Assembly: GCA_964406605.1 (NCBI GenBank)
Contig: CAYOSF010000009.1
Coordinates: forward strand, 1 to 64,000
Length of the DNA stretch: 64,000 bases
Direction of reading: 5' to 3'
Source: CAYOSF01 sp964406605
Lineage (GTDB): Bacteria > Chloroflexota > Dehalococcoidia > DSTF01 > RBG-16-68-14
A model generated the notes under the pieces. It worked only from the letters and a program-made list of their open reading frames with translations. It made no database searches and was not told where the DNA came from. A program made the translations under genes and the position numbers. Positions 8,935 to 16,933 of the stretch are shown one piece after another. Each line of letters opens with the position of its first letter. Position 1 is the first letter of the stretch.

Positions 8935-8974
8935 GATAGGGGATTCCTCAAGACGCTCACCTTTAGGGGTGTCC
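8935..8974. promoter_or_regulatory. Pair of AGGGG boxes upstream of the coiled-coil membrane protein
   Basis: GATAGGGGATTCCT (8935-8948) and CTTTAGGGGTGTCC (8961-8974) are 26-27 bp apart and resemble the boxes at 643-684 and 6741-6823. They lie about 90-120 bp ahead of the GTG at 9058. Confidence 0.4.
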
Positions 8975-9004
8975 GCTCCCGGCCGATCATCAGGAAGGAG
9001 AGAG

Positions 9005-9061
9005 GTGCAACCGCAGAAGGAGGGAACCGCAGAGCTGGTGCCGGAGGAGCGCAGCTTGTGA
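9005..9061 (+). CDS. Possible 18-codon leader peptide coupled to the next gene
   Basis: A GTG at 9005 follows a strong AGGAAGGAGAGAG ribosome binding site and opens a frame MQPQKEGTAELVPEERSL whose stop TGA (9059-9061) overlaps the GTG start at 9058 in GTGA. The overlap is typical of translational coupling. Against it, the downstream gene has its own GGAGGAG site and such short frames arise by chance. No known leader is recognised. Confidence 0.3.
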   Translation: MQPQKEGTAELVPEERSL

Positions 9062-9513
9062 CCGGCCAGGAGACGTTTGACGTTGCTGCGGCCGTGGCCG
9101 GGGTCTCGATCGGTCTCGCGGCCATCTTCGTCTTGTCCCTGTGGGCGGTCATTGGCACTTGGCGCCTGTTCCATCGGGCCGCCGAAGCCTCTCTGGCAGC
9201 TACCCGAGCGGCGCTGAGCGTGGAGGACATGGCCCGACGGCTGACCGGGCAGATGACAGCGCAGCCCTGCGTGGATGAAGGCCGGCTCCTGGAGCTGCGC
9301 TCGCAGATGGAGACTCTCATGGCTGAGGAACGGCGCTTGCAGGAGACGGCGCGCGACTTGCTGGAAACCGCCTCCGCGGGAATGGGGAGTACCCCGGTCG
9401 CGCTGAACGATCTCGAAGCAGCCGTCGGCCGCCTGGACGCGACGATCAGTCAGATGGCCGCCTCCGTCGCGAACCTTATCCAGGCGCTGGAGGAACAGCG
9501 AGAACGCCGGTAG
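9058..9513 (+). CDS. Membrane-anchored coiled-coil protein
   Basis: 151 aa. I place the start at the GTG at 9058, seven to nine bases after GGAGGAG; the longer open frame upstream lacks coding character. Residues about 10-32 form a TM helix (VAGVSIGLAAIFVLSLWAVIG). The rest is helical and heptad-like (residues 40-150) and ends in ALEEQRERR. The plan resembles DUF948-type or methyl-accepting-chemotaxis-like coiled coils but no family is certain. It is followed at 22 bp by the GAF/GGDEF-like gene, so the two probably act together in signalling at the membrane. Confidence 0.7.
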   Translation: MTGQETFDVAAAVAGVSIGLAAIFVLSLWAVIGTWRLFHRAAEASLAATRAALSVEDMARRLTGQMTAQPCVDEGRLLELRSQMETLMAEERRLQETARDLLETASAGMGSTPVALNDLEAAVGRLDATISQMAASVANLIQALEEQRERR

Positions 9514-9535
9514 CCGACGTAGAGGGAGAACGGGA

Positions 9536-10600
9536 ATGGATAGACCTCAGTCCGACGTCGCTGAAGCGGTCGTGCAGCCGCTCTTAGAGCCCCTGCTGGG
9601 CGTGCACAGCGCCCCAAGCACCGCCTGGCTGGTCGATGCCGCCAGTACTGCCGCTGAGCGGGGCCTGGGCGCCCTCTACGCTCTTCTCTACCTGCTGGAT
9701 GGCTCGGGGCAGCTTGTTGGTGAGAGGCCGGCCTCAAAGGAGCGTATGCGCGCGCTCGCGAAACTGCACCAGGCAGTCAACGCGGATCTCACGACTCTCA
9801 AGTTCTACCCTGGTGAGCGGCCGGAACTGGCCTCGACGATCCAGCAGGGTCGCGCAGCCGCGCTGCCGGAGCTGGGCCGGGCAATCCCGCTTGAGGCAGA
9901 GGCTGAGGCGCTGTACCGCAGCCTACATCAGCTTGGCATAGCTCAGACGTGGCTCGTGCCGCTGCAATGGGACGGGGAGAGCTTGGGTCTGCTGGTCCTG
10001 CTCATGCCGGAAGGGCCGCCGGCGCCCTTGGCGCACGCCGAGCTCCTGGGCCGCCACGTCGCCGTCGCGCTCACCAACCTGCGGGAAAAGGAAGCCGGTC
10101 GCAAGCGCGGTGAGTTTGATGCTGTTCGATGGGTGTACGACGAGCAGCGTTTTCTGGAACAATTGGCGCGCGAGGTCCGTCGAGCCCAGCGCCATGGGAG
10201 ACCGCTCTCGGTTCTCTTGCTGCGCATCCTGAACGTGGAGGATCTGCGCGCCCGCTACGGACGCTTCCTGGCGGAGCAACTGTTGCGCCAGGTAGCCAGT
10301 CGCCTGGACGACGCGATGCGCGACACCGACTTTCTGGGCGCTTCCCGTGAAGACGGATTCGCCGCGATCTTGGTGGAGACGGATCAGAACGGCGCCGAGC
10401 GGGCGGAGGAGCGGCTGTTGACCGGCCTGGACGCGATGGAGTTGCCCCATGCGGAGCTGCCCGGGCTGAACGTGCAGTTCGCATGCGCCACCGCGACGCT
10501 GCCCCACGACGGAGAGAGCGCCGAGGAGCTCGCGGCCGCCGCCGAGTCGCAACTCGCCCGCTGGACGATCTCTATGGACGATGCGGCCTCGGCAGGTTGA
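9536..10600 (+). CDS. GAF protein with degenerate GGDEF domain
   Basis: 354 aa. Residues about 25-185 read as a GAF-type sensor domain. Residues about 205-345 have the diguanylate-cyclase fold pattern: FLEQLAREVRRAQRHGRPLSVLLLRI, then DAMRDTDFLGASREDGFAAIL. Where an active enzyme has GGDEF this one has SREDGF, so cyclase activity is not expected; nucleotide binding or protein-protein signalling is more likely. It is probably co-transcribed with the coiled-coil gene before it (RBS AGAGGGAGAACGGG). Another small degenerate GGDEF gene lies at 38871-39317. Confidence 0.75.
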   Translation: MDRPQSDVAEAVVQPLLEPLLGVHSAPSTAWLVDAASTAAERGLGALYALLYLLDGSGQLVGERPASKERMRALAKLHQAVNADLTTLKFYPGERPELASTIQQGRAAALPELGRAIPLEAEAEALYRSLHQLGIAQTWLVPLQWDGESLGLLVLLMPEGPPAPLAHAELLGRHVAVALTNLREKEAGRKRGEFDAVRWVYDEQRFLEQLAREVRRAQRHGRPLSVLLLRILNVEDLRARYGRFLAEQLLRQVASRLDDAMRDTDFLGASREDGFAAILVETDQNGAERAEERLLTGLDAMELPHAELPGLNVQFACATATLPHDGESAEELAAAAESQLARWTISMDDAASAG

Positions 10601-10670
10601 TCCGATCGACGAGGGACCTACCTAGGAAGCCGCCCGACTCCTCGATGCCAGTGGTATCGAAAGTGGTCCC

Positions 10671-11432
10671 CTAGGCCGCCGCGGCCTCCTCGAAGTCGAC
10701 GCGCACCTCCACGTCTTGCTCGTCGCCGAGGCGCCGCCTGAGGCTGGCCAGCAACTTCTCTTGAACGCCCTGTGGATCCGCGGCTCCGCTGATCCACAGC
10801 TTCAGCGTGGCGTGGCGGCCGTCGTAGTCCAAGAGGGCTACGTCTACCACGGCTGGGTTCTCGTTCAGGGCGCCGTCTACGGCCTTCAAGTCGAGGGAAC
10901 CGGTCTTGCTGCCTACGCTTATCCGCAAGCGATGGGAGATGGGCCGGATCGTGTCGCGCTCCGGAGTTGGCGGCCCCGGCTCAAGATTGTTGGTCTCCGA
11001 GGCGAAGGGAGCTGCGACCGGTTCCGTGGCTTCAGTCTCCGGCCCTGGAGCTGGCGCCGCGGTCTGTTCGACGGTGACCTCCGTCTCGGTGGGCGGTGCC
11101 GGCGCCTCGCTCGTCTCCGGCTTCTGCTCTGTGATCGCGGCCGCGGGTTCGTCCCTCCGCAGGTCGGGCCCATCAGACGGCGCCGGGCGTGGCGTCGGCG
11201 ACGCGGTCTGTGGAGGTGAGGCCAGCCGTATGCTCAGGTTCTGTCGGGCCAGGGCCATCGCGGCCTCCATCTCGCGCACCATGTCTGCCAGATAGCCGAG
11301 CTGCGAGATGTTGCCGCGGATGGTGGCGACAGAGCGGCTCGCCTCCGCCAGCGCGGAATCCAATGCCGTGAGAGCGGCCTCCAGTTCGCTCGCCAGCCTG
11401 GACACCTCAACCTTTTCGACTTCCTCGGCCAT
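10671..11432 (-). CDS. Conserved-looking protein with helical N-terminus and ferredoxin-like C-terminal domain
   Basis: 253 aa, not recognised as a named family. Residues 1-75 are a predicted coiled coil (SELEAALTALDSALAEASR). Residues about 76-165 are Pro/Glu/Thr-rich and disordered. Residues about 168-253 form a compact alpha/beta domain (HRLRISVGSKTGSLDLKAV, VVDVALLDYDGRHATLKLW, LLASLRRRLGDEQDVEVRV) that recalls small adaptor or HMA-like folds. A GCAAGGAGGTAGCTG ribosome binding site supports the start. It is convergent with the GAF gene and divergent from the 70-aa gene. Confidence 0.7.
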   Translation of the reverse strand: MAEEVEKVEVSRLASELEAALTALDSALAEASRSVATIRGNISQLGYLADMVREMEAAMALARQNLSIRLASPPQTASPTPRPAPSDGPDLRRDEPAAAITEQKPETSEAPAPPTETEVTVEQTAAPAPGPETEATEPVAAPFASETNNLEPGPPTPERDTIRPISHRLRISVGSKTGSLDLKAVDGALNENPAVVDVALLDYDGRHATLKLWISGAADPQGVQEKLLASLRRRLGDEQDVEVRVDFEEAAAA

Positions 11433-11650
11433 CAGCTACCTCCTTGCGCCGCGGGAATCCGACCCCTCAAACTCATGGCTTTGTCTACCCTGTGTGCTCT
11501 TATTTTGGGCGATCGTAAGGGGTCGGGATATAGGTGAATTCCCCTGTTTCGCAGGGTGCCTCCGGCCGCCCGCGTGGCCCCCGCCACCTATCGACCACGA
11601 TCTCGAACCCTGCTACCATTGGTCGCAGCCTTCAGTGTAGGAGTCGGGCT

Positions 11651-11863
11651 GTGGAGACAGAGCTCTACGAATCAGATCCATTCACGGCGAAGAAGGAAGG
11701 TCTTCTGGCGCGCTTCACCAGCGACTATCGGTTCCAGAAGGGCGATGAGCTGTACGTCCACCGTGGGAGCGGCCGCCCACTCAAGGTGCGCGTGATTGAC
11801 GTGCGCGTGCACGTGCAGGAAGACGACCGTCTCACGCGCGAGATGCTCGCCCTCAAACTGTAG
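11651..11863 (+). CDS. Small hypothetical protein (70 aa)
   Basis: I choose the GTG at 11651, after TAGGAGTCGGGCT. The product METELYESDPFTAKKEGL... has a beta-rich core (YRFQKGDELYVHRGSGRPLKVRVIDVRVHV) like a small OB or SH3 barrel. No family is recognised. It sits alone between divergent and convergent genes in the regulatory cluster. Upstream at 11514-11547 there are AAGGGGTCGGG and GGTGAATTCCCC elements weakly like the AGGGG boxes. Confidence 0.6.
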   Translation: METELYESDPFTAKKEGLLARFTSDYRFQKGDELYVHRGSGRPLKVRVIDVRVHVQEDDRLTREMLALKL

Positions 11864-12008
11864 TCCCCCGCCGCGCGGCCCGCTCCGGCGAGCGGGCGGA
11901 TCATTGGGGGGCGTTCGGTTCTCTGGGCGATGCGCCTTCATGGACGCGCCAGCGTCCGGCGCGAACACGCCCAGGCAACGGCACTGGATGCGTGCGGCAT
12001 CCAGTGAC

Positions 12009-12413
12009 TCATCGCTGCGCCCAGAGACGCCGGCGTTTGAGGCAGTGGTGGCACAAGGAGCCGTGCACCCGGACCGTGGTGGAACCGCGTCGTTCTTCGA
12101 TTTGCCTGTCCTCCAAGTGGGCGAAGCAGAATAAGCCACGGCATTTGGAGCATTGGCCGGCCGGTGCCCGTCCGCAACCCGCGGAGCCGCACAGACGCTC
12201 GCCGTTGCGTTGCGCCACCGATTCCTTGTAGAGAACGTGCCGCGCAAGGTCCGCCTTCTTCCGCTGACAGCTCTTTCGGACGCAGATCTCCTGGCGGTCC
12301 GCCAGGCGGTCTCCGTGCCGTTCGCAGAATGTGCGACCGCAGTACTGGCAGAGCCCGGCGCCGGGCTGGCCGCACGTGCGGAACCACCGGTGAATCCCGC
12401 AGCTGGCAGTCAT
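12009..12413 (-). CDS. Small cysteine/histidine-rich zinc protein
   Basis: 134 aa with about a dozen Cys in paired arrangements: CQYCGRTFCERHG near residues 22-34, CVRKSC at 44-49, CGSAGCG and CSKCRGLFCFAHL at 75-97, CHHC near 120. The pattern C-x2-C-x4-C-x2-H, twice, indicates two AN1- or B-box-like zinc-binding modules. There is no catalytic domain; a protein- or nucleic-acid-binding adaptor is likely. It is one of three small zinc proteins in this cluster. Confidence 0.75.
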   Translation of the reverse strand: MTASCGIHRWFRTCGQPGAGLCQYCGRTFCERHGDRLADRQEICVRKSCQRKKADLARHVLYKESVAQRNGERLCGSAGCGRAPAGQCSKCRGLFCFAHLEDRQIEERRGSTTVRVHGSLCHHCLKRRRLWAQR

Positions 12414-12683
12414 CTCAGCATGCGCCTCCGAAATCGCCTCACCATTCTCCTATAGCCGGCCGGCCTGGGCAATCATAAGTCGGCCTGCAAGGCGCTCCGG
12501 GCAGCGACTCTCCGCCATGTTCTCGATAGTAGGTGAGAATTCGCTCATTCTAGGGCCCCGCCCACCGAGCGTTTGGGGATTCTCCGCATAGGTCTACAGC
12601 CGCGAGGCCCCGATACTGGGGATGTCATACGTACCGCTCGCCTCTGGGGTGCATCCCGCGGCGGCGGCTCTCGGAGGTTCTGC
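12414..12683. other. Intergenic region ahead of the sigma factor gene
   Basis: The gap between divergent genes holds GGTGAGAATTCGCTCATTC (12532-12550), a partly palindromic element, and TTGGGGATTCTCC (12574-12586), weakly like the AGGGG boxes. It contains no clear -10/-35 pair and no extra gene. Confidence 0.35.
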
Positions 12684-13508
12684 TTGGCTCGTTCAAATCT
12701 TCAGAGCACACCGCCGGGTCGAAGAAACGGGCGCTCGTCCGGGACCCGGCACGGGGATAGAACAGGCAACGGAGAGCGACATCTCGGCACAGATCTCACG
12801 AAGGTAGTCCAAGACTACATGCCCCTGGTTCGCCACGCGGTGAACCGCATCACCGTCGGTTCCTCCAGCGCCGGCATTCTCCAGTACGAGGACATGGTTA
12901 GCTGCGGCGTCCAGGGACTCATTGAGGCGTATCACTCGTTCGATCCGCATCGAGGCGCCAAGTTCTCGACGTACGCGCTGCCTCGCATCCGCGGCGCCAT
13001 CCTAGACGCTTTGCGTGCCGCTCACCCGCTGCCGCGCTCTCTCCAGAAGTTCACCAGCGACGTGGAACAGGCCAGTGCGAACCTCAACGTCAGCTTGGGC
13101 CGTTCTCCCACCAAGGCGGAGCTGGCAAAGCAGATGGGGTTGTCCAAGAGCGAGTTTCTGGCCACATTGCGCAAGAGCAGCGTCAGAGTCATCTCGCTGG
13201 ACGGCCTGGCGGAAACGGCCGTCAACGGCAATACGGAGAAGCTCTGGGAGATGGCCGATGAGGACCCTAACGTGGACCCGGATTCGATGGCCCAGGACAC
13301 GATGGTGAGGCGCCTGCTGCAGGACGCGGTCGAGCAACTCCCGGAGCGAGAGCGGACCATCGTTCGTCTCTACTACATGCAGGCGCATTCCCTGAAGAAC
13401 ATCGGCAGGGCGCTCGGTATCTCCGAGTCGCGGGCCTCGCAGCTCCGTCACCGAGCCATCCGGCGGCTTCGCACCGCCCTGACCGAAGAACTCCGGGACG
13501 CCGCGTAG
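12684..13508 (+). CDS. FliA/WhiG-family RNA polymerase sigma factor
   Basis: The product directs RNA polymerase to a special promoter class. From the TTG at 12684 (after GGAGG, 6 bases) it has 274 aa, close to the family size of about 250-260. Sigma region 2 spans residues about 45-115 (YMPLVRHAVNRI, EDMVSCGVQGLIEAYHSFD, KFSTYALPRIRGAILDALR), region 3 about 125-165, and region 4 about 210-265 (LPERERTIVRLYYMQAHSLKNIG, then helix-turn-helix LGISESRASQLRHRAIRRL). The start is uncertain; an ATG at 12820 would delete part of region 2. No flagellar genes are in the window, so its targets may be non-motility genes, as with WhiG. Confidence 0.9.
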   Translation: MARSNLQSTPPGRRNGRSSGTRHGDRTGNGERHLGTDLTKVVQDYMPLVRHAVNRITVGSSSAGILQYEDMVSCGVQGLIEAYHSFDPHRGAKFSTYALPRIRGAILDALRAAHPLPRSLQKFTSDVEQASANLNVSLGRSPTKAELAKQMGLSKSEFLATLRKSSVRVISLDGLAETAVNGNTEKLWEMADEDPNVDPDSMAQDTMVRRLLQDAVEQLPERERTIVRLYYMQAHSLKNIGRALGISESRASQLRHRAIRRLRTALTEELRDAA

Positions 13509-13590
13509 CCCAGGAAATCAGGACGCCACCCGCCCCGACCGAGGGGATTCCCCGACGGTCACCTCCCCTAGGAAGCTGTATGCTGCTCCC

Positions 13591-14628
13591 GTGAAGAATC
13601 GTACTCGGCTGCGCGTGGCACTGATGGGTGAGGGCGACGAGGCAGGAAGTTGGGCTTCTGTCCTCAGCGGTATTGCTGATGTCCGCCCCATGCCGGAGCA
13701 TCTTTCCGGTGCGATCGACGCGCTGGTGCTTGCCCCGGGCACCGGGGATCCCTTCTCAAGGGCGAAGGGCGCGCTACTGGCCGACATCCCTGTGCTCTAC
13801 GCGGTGCCGTTCAGGCTCAGCCCGTGGCAGGCCGGGTTCCTGAGCGCGCTGAGCCGTCGTCAGGGGCGTCTCCTGCGGTTTGCAGAGAGATTCCAGTACC
13901 GGGAGGGCTTCGGCTTCCTGCGCCGCCTCCTGCAGGGGACAGAGCCCTTCTGGCGTCCGCTCTACCTTCGTATGCTCTGCCTGGCCCGGTCCGACGGCCC
14001 GAACCATATCGACGAGCTGGCCACGGAGGAGCTTGCAGCCTGCGATGCCCTGCTCGGCGGTGAGCCACATTCCGTCACCGCGGCGGCATGCCGGCGCGAC
14101 GAAGCGGGCGAGGTGTGTGCTGCCTTCGTCATCCTCCACTACAGCGATGGTCTGATGGTGCAGTGCACCATCAGCTTGGTGGAAGGGGCCGATGTGCATC
14201 AGTTGGTGGCAGTCACACCTGATCGCACCGCCATCATCGATGATCTTGACGCCGGCGCTTCTCTCCGGATCGTTGGCGGAGGTGAGCAGGAGTTCTTCGC
14301 CGAGGAGGCGGTTCCAGCGCTGTCGTCCCAGGGAGGTAGGGCGCCTGCCTCGTCCGGGTCGGACCCGGCAGGCGAAGAGGCAACGCGCTTTCTGAGCGCT
14401 GTGGCGGCGGGTGATCTCTCGGCCGGCAACGGAGACCGGTGGTCGCGGGTGGCCGCGCTCTGGTGGGCGGCGCGACAATCGATGAACTCCGGGAGCCCGG
14501 CGGGCGTCCCCGTTTCAGCGCTCAGACCCGAGAAGACAGAGCCGCCGCCCCTGAGAGTGATCCAGGGCGGCGGCACAACCGCTCGCACGGCCTGGCGTCG
14601 GCCGTCGCTCACGGTGGTAGCCCGCTAG
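13591..14628 (+). CDS. Degenerate Gfo/Idh/MocA oxidoreductase-like protein
   Basis: 345 aa from GTG at 13591. The N-terminal third (RLRVALMGEGDEAGSWASVL, AIDALVLAPG, DIPVLYAVPFRLSPWQ) has a Rossmann-like alternation, and the middle (HSVTAAACRRD, VCAAFVILHYSDGLMVQCTIS) resembles the C-terminal sheet of Gfo/Idh/MocA proteins. The glycine motif is altered (GEGDEAGS) and the usual EKP lysine is absent (AVPF), so catalysis is doubtful. The C-terminal 70 residues are low-complexity. The gene overlaps the 3' end of convergent csrA by four bases. Confidence 0.5.
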   Translation: MKNRTRLRVALMGEGDEAGSWASVLSGIADVRPMPEHLSGAIDALVLAPGTGDPFSRAKGALLADIPVLYAVPFRLSPWQAGFLSALSRRQGRLLRFAERFQYREGFGFLRRLLQGTEPFWRPLYLRMLCLARSDGPNHIDELATEELAACDALLGGEPHSVTAAACRRDEAGEVCAAFVILHYSDGLMVQCTISLVEGADVHQLVAVTPDRTAIIDDLDAGASLRIVGGGEQEFFAEEAVPALSSQGGRAPASSGSDPAGEEATRFLSAVAAGDLSAGNGDRWSRVAALWWAARQSMNSGSPAGVPVSALRPEKTEPPPLRVIQGGGTTARTAWRRPSLTVVAR

Positions 14629-14885
14629 CTACCGTTCGTCAGAGGTTCGTTGTGGGTCGTCACGGGGGACGTGCCGGGACGGCCGCGGCTGTTCTGGCCG
14701 CGCTCCGCCGGCACCTTGCCCTGCTCATTCTTCTCGCGATCCAACAGCTCCTGACGCAGCACCGTGATGTCCAGCGGGGCCGAAATGCCGATCTTGACCC
14801 GGTCCCGCTCCACGCCCAGGACGCGCACGTAGATGTTCTCTGAAATGACGATTCCTTGGTCGATCTTCCGCGTGAGAACGAGCAT
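14625..14885 (-). CDS. csrA: Carbon storage regulator CsrA
   Basis: 86 aa. CsrA is a dimeric RNA-binding protein that recognises GGA motifs in mRNA leaders and controls translation or decay. The first 50 residues match the family: MLVLTRKIDQGIVISENIYV, VLGVERDRVKIGISAP, VLRQELLDRE. The last 35 residues are an unusual Gly/Asn/Pro-rich extension. The start follows CAAGGAGAGGCAA. CsrA usually sits beside flagellar genes or fliW; here neither is present, and the nearest relevant gene is the FliA/WhiG sigma factor 1.1 kb away. Confidence 0.93.
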   Translation of the reverse strand: MLVLTRKIDQGIVISENIYVRVLGVERDRVKIGISAPLDITVLRQELLDREKNEQGKVPAERGQNSRGRPGTSPVTTHNEPLTNGS

Positions 14886-15199
14886 TTGCCTCTCCTTGCG
14901 CCTCAAAGCCGCGCCCTGGCGTGGCCCGAAGCTCGCGGACGATAGGGGCGTTCTACCCCATCGCCGCTTGGCTATATAAGTTATCGGTAGGAGAGAGACG
15001 AACGTGAGAGGGGACAATGATCGGAGGGGCCGGCTGCCGAGACGCTACTGTGAGCGTGCCGGCGCGTTTCGGGACGGCGGCTCGGCGGTTCGCGCGTCAT
15101 CAGGGACCGGCCGCTCGGCTTCGTGTTGGACGAATGCGCCAACTCGCCGCGCCCGGCGCGGCGAGTTGGGCCTTGTGTCTTGGTCTTGGGATCGGGTCT
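14886..15199. other. Intergenic region upstream of csrA
   Basis: A GGGGTAGAACGCCCC palindromic element (14946-14962 region) lies about 65-75 bases ahead of csrA and is a possible variant of the AGGGG boxes. TATATAAGTTATC just beyond is AT-rich and may contain the promoter. The stretch 15000-15199 shows no credible gene. Confidence 0.35.
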
Positions 15200-15469
15200 C
15201 TAGGCTGCGTCTTTGTCCGGGGCTGAGGGCCCAAGCCGGTCCCTCAGAGTGGCTTCTGAAGCGTCGAGCTGCCGCGAAGCGTCTTCCACTTCGCGCAGGA
15301 TCTCGCGGGCCTCGTCCTCCGCGCCGACCTCCCGGCAGGCGCAGTAGGCGGCGAAGGCGGAACGGTCGAGAAGACGAATCCCCTGTCTGTTGAGTTCCTG
15401 CTCGTGCTGGTGACGGAGGCGGCGCAGCCGCTCAAGGCGCTGCAGGTAGACACTCCGCACAGAGGCCAT
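15200..15469 (-). CDS. Small coiled-coil protein (89 aa)
   Basis: I choose the ATG at 15469 after GGGGGCAACA. The product MASVRSVYLQRLERLRRLRHQ... is almost wholly helical and highly charged, with heptad spacing of Leu (LQRLERLRRL, AREILREVEDASRQL). No family is recognised. It lies 71 bp after the response regulator on the same strand and may share its transcript, which would suit a small regulatory partner or chaperone. Confidence 0.6.
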   Translation of the reverse strand: MASVRSVYLQRLERLRRLRHQHEQELNRQGIRLLDRSAFAAYCACREVGAEDEAREILREVEDASRQLDASEATLRDRLGPSAPDKDAA

Positions 15470-15540
15470 TGTTGCCCCCGTGGTGGGTATTGAGACGAAG
15501 GGGATTGTGTCCATGGTTGGCGCCGTATCCCGGCAGGCGT

Positions 15541-16326
15541 CTAGCCCACCCACTGCGACTCCTCCTCCTGCACCACATCCGGCGGCGCGTCCAGTCCCAC
15601 CAGACCCTTGCGCAGCGCGTAGCGTATCAAGTCCGTGCGGTTTCGAGCGTGGAGTTTGCTGAGAATATGTGCCTTGTGGGCTTCCACCGTCTTCACGCTG
15701 ATGAAGAGCTCCTGCGCGATCCGCTGGTTGGAGAACCCCTCGGCGATGAGCTGGAGTACCTCCCGCTCGCGGCTGGTGAGCAGCTCATACCCGGCTTTTC
15801 CATCCTCCTTCTTCGCCTGCCAGAGGTACTGGCTGACCGCATCGCCGTCCGAGATCGCGGCGCTGAAGTAGGTGTTGCCCCGGTGCACCGCCTGGATGCC
15901 CAGCAGCAGCTCCTCCGTGTCGGAGCGCTTCACGACGTAGCCGGAAGCGCCGGCGCGGAGAGCGGATATGATCTGCTCGTCCTCCATGTAGCCGGTCAGG
16001 ATCAAGACCCGCGTCTTGGGAAAGCGCTTGCGGATCTGGCGTGTGGCCTCCAAGCCCGTGAGGCCGGGCATGACCATGTCCATCAGGATCACGTCCGGCA
16101 TCAGCTTCTCTGTCGCCGCTATCGCCTCGCGGCCGCTTGAAGCGTCGCCGATGACTTCCACCTCTGTCCGCGTCTCTAGGAGCTGGCGGAGCGCCTGTCG
16201 GAGAATGGCGTGGTCATCCACTATGAGCACGCGGATGCGCTGACCTCCTGCCCGCGTCCAGCCGGGACGCGCGGCTGCGTCTTTCGCACGGCTGGCGGGT
16301 GATCTGACGTTGTTGCTGGACTCCAT
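15541..16326 (-). CDS. NarL/FixJ-family response regulator
   Basis: 261 aa from the ATG at 16326 (RBS GAAGGAGCGCGCAG). The receiver domain (about 31-150) has the acidic pocket VDD (37-38), phosphoacceptor Asp83 in LMDMVMPG, Thr in ILTGYM and Lys in VVKRSD. The LuxR-type helix-turn-helix (about 190-250) has LTSREREVLQLIAEGFSNQRIAQELFISVKTVEAH. An extra basic N-terminal extension of 30 residues precedes the receiver. No partner kinase is adjacent. An AGGGG-type box (CCATACGGGTTTCCCTG) 60-75 bases upstream may be an autoregulatory site; NarL-type proteins bind TACCCCT-like heptamers, which makes it a candidate reader of the boxes. Confidence 0.92.
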   Translation of the reverse strand: MESSNNVRSPASRAKDAAARPGWTRAGGQRIRVLIVDDHAILRQALRQLLETRTEVEVIGDASSGREAIAATEKLMPDVILMDMVMPGLTGLEATRQIRKRFPKTRVLILTGYMEDEQIISALRAGASGYVVKRSDTEELLLGIQAVHRGNTYFSAAISDGDAVSQYLWQAKKEDGKAGYELLTSREREVLQLIAEGFSNQRIAQELFISVKTVEAHKAHILSKLHARNRTDLIRYALRKGLVGLDAPPDVVQEEESQWVG

Positions 16327-16383
16327 TCTGCGCGCTCCTTCGCTCGTCGTCCTGGCCGGTCGGTACCGTTCTGCGGCGACGCT

Positions 16384-16401
16384 ACCATACGGGTTTCCCT
16401 G
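16384..16401 (-). promoter_or_regulatory. AGGGG-type box upstream of the response regulator
   Basis: ACCATACGGGTTTCCCTG on the + strand closely matches AAATACGGGGTTTCCCTG read on the minus strand at 16763-16780. It lies 58-75 bases ahead of the response-regulator start at 16326, in a position suited to autoregulation. Confidence 0.45.
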
Positions 16402-16437
16402 TGACAAGCCGACGGCGGGGCCGTCCATCGCTTATCC

Positions 16438-16656
16438 CTAGACGGGAGCGTGCTCCCCGGCGGACGTCGCTTGCGCGGCGAGCACCGGGAGACCGGCGTC
16501 CAGCTCTTCGTAGTCCGGAACCGCATCTGGGACCTCAAGGCTGGAAGGGTAGGTCCTTCGGGCGCCGCAACGACGACACACACCCTGGATGGATCCCATG
16601 TCAGGTTCGCTGAGTATCCAGTGATGGGTGCATGGAGTCGAGCATTGCTCTTCCAC
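16438..16656 (-). CDS. Small zinc-ribbon protein (72 aa)
   Basis: The GTG at 16656 follows a strong AGGAGGTAGGTC site. The N-terminal half carries CSTPCTHHW and CRRCGARRTYP, a pattern seen in small zinc-ribbon proteins of actinobacteria and Chloroflexota with the HHW...C-x2-C signature. The C-terminal half is acidic and without recognisable fold. Two AGGGG boxes and a series of G-runs lie 85-190 bases upstream. Function unknown; DNA or protein binding is possible. Confidence 0.75.
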   Translation of the reverse strand: MEEQCSTPCTHHWILSEPDMGSIQGVCRRCGARRTYPSSLEVPDAVPDYEELDAGLPVLAAQATSAGEHAPV

Positions 16657-16740
16657 GACCTACCTCCTGCTGGCTCGTCAGACCTTCTCTGGTCGTTGCC
16701 GATGGCTGGATTGTACGCGGGAGTCCACAACCTCCTCCAT

Positions 16741-16780
16741 TAGGGAAACCCCTGATGGACGGCAGGGAAACCCCGTATTT
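16741..16780 (-). promoter_or_regulatory. Tandem AGGGGTTTCCC boxes upstream of the 72-aa zinc ribbon
   Basis: Read on the minus strand, AAATACGGGGTTTCCCTG (16780-16763) and ATCAGGGGTTTCCCTA (16756-16741) are 22 bp apart. They are the best-conserved copies of the motif in the window and match the pair at 643-684 in both sequence and spacing. A run of four G-tracts (16785-16838) lies further upstream. Confidence 0.55.
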
Positions 16781-16933
16781 CTCTTGGGGGTGGACTAGTT
16801 ACTTTTGGGGGCTGATCTGGGGGCACTTTGGGGAGGGACCGTATGATGGACTAGCGGGCTTGGACGCTCGCGAGGTGCCTGCGAAACGTCCCTGTGGGAG
16901 ATGGGACGCTTCGCCGCTTGATTGGCCGGCCGC

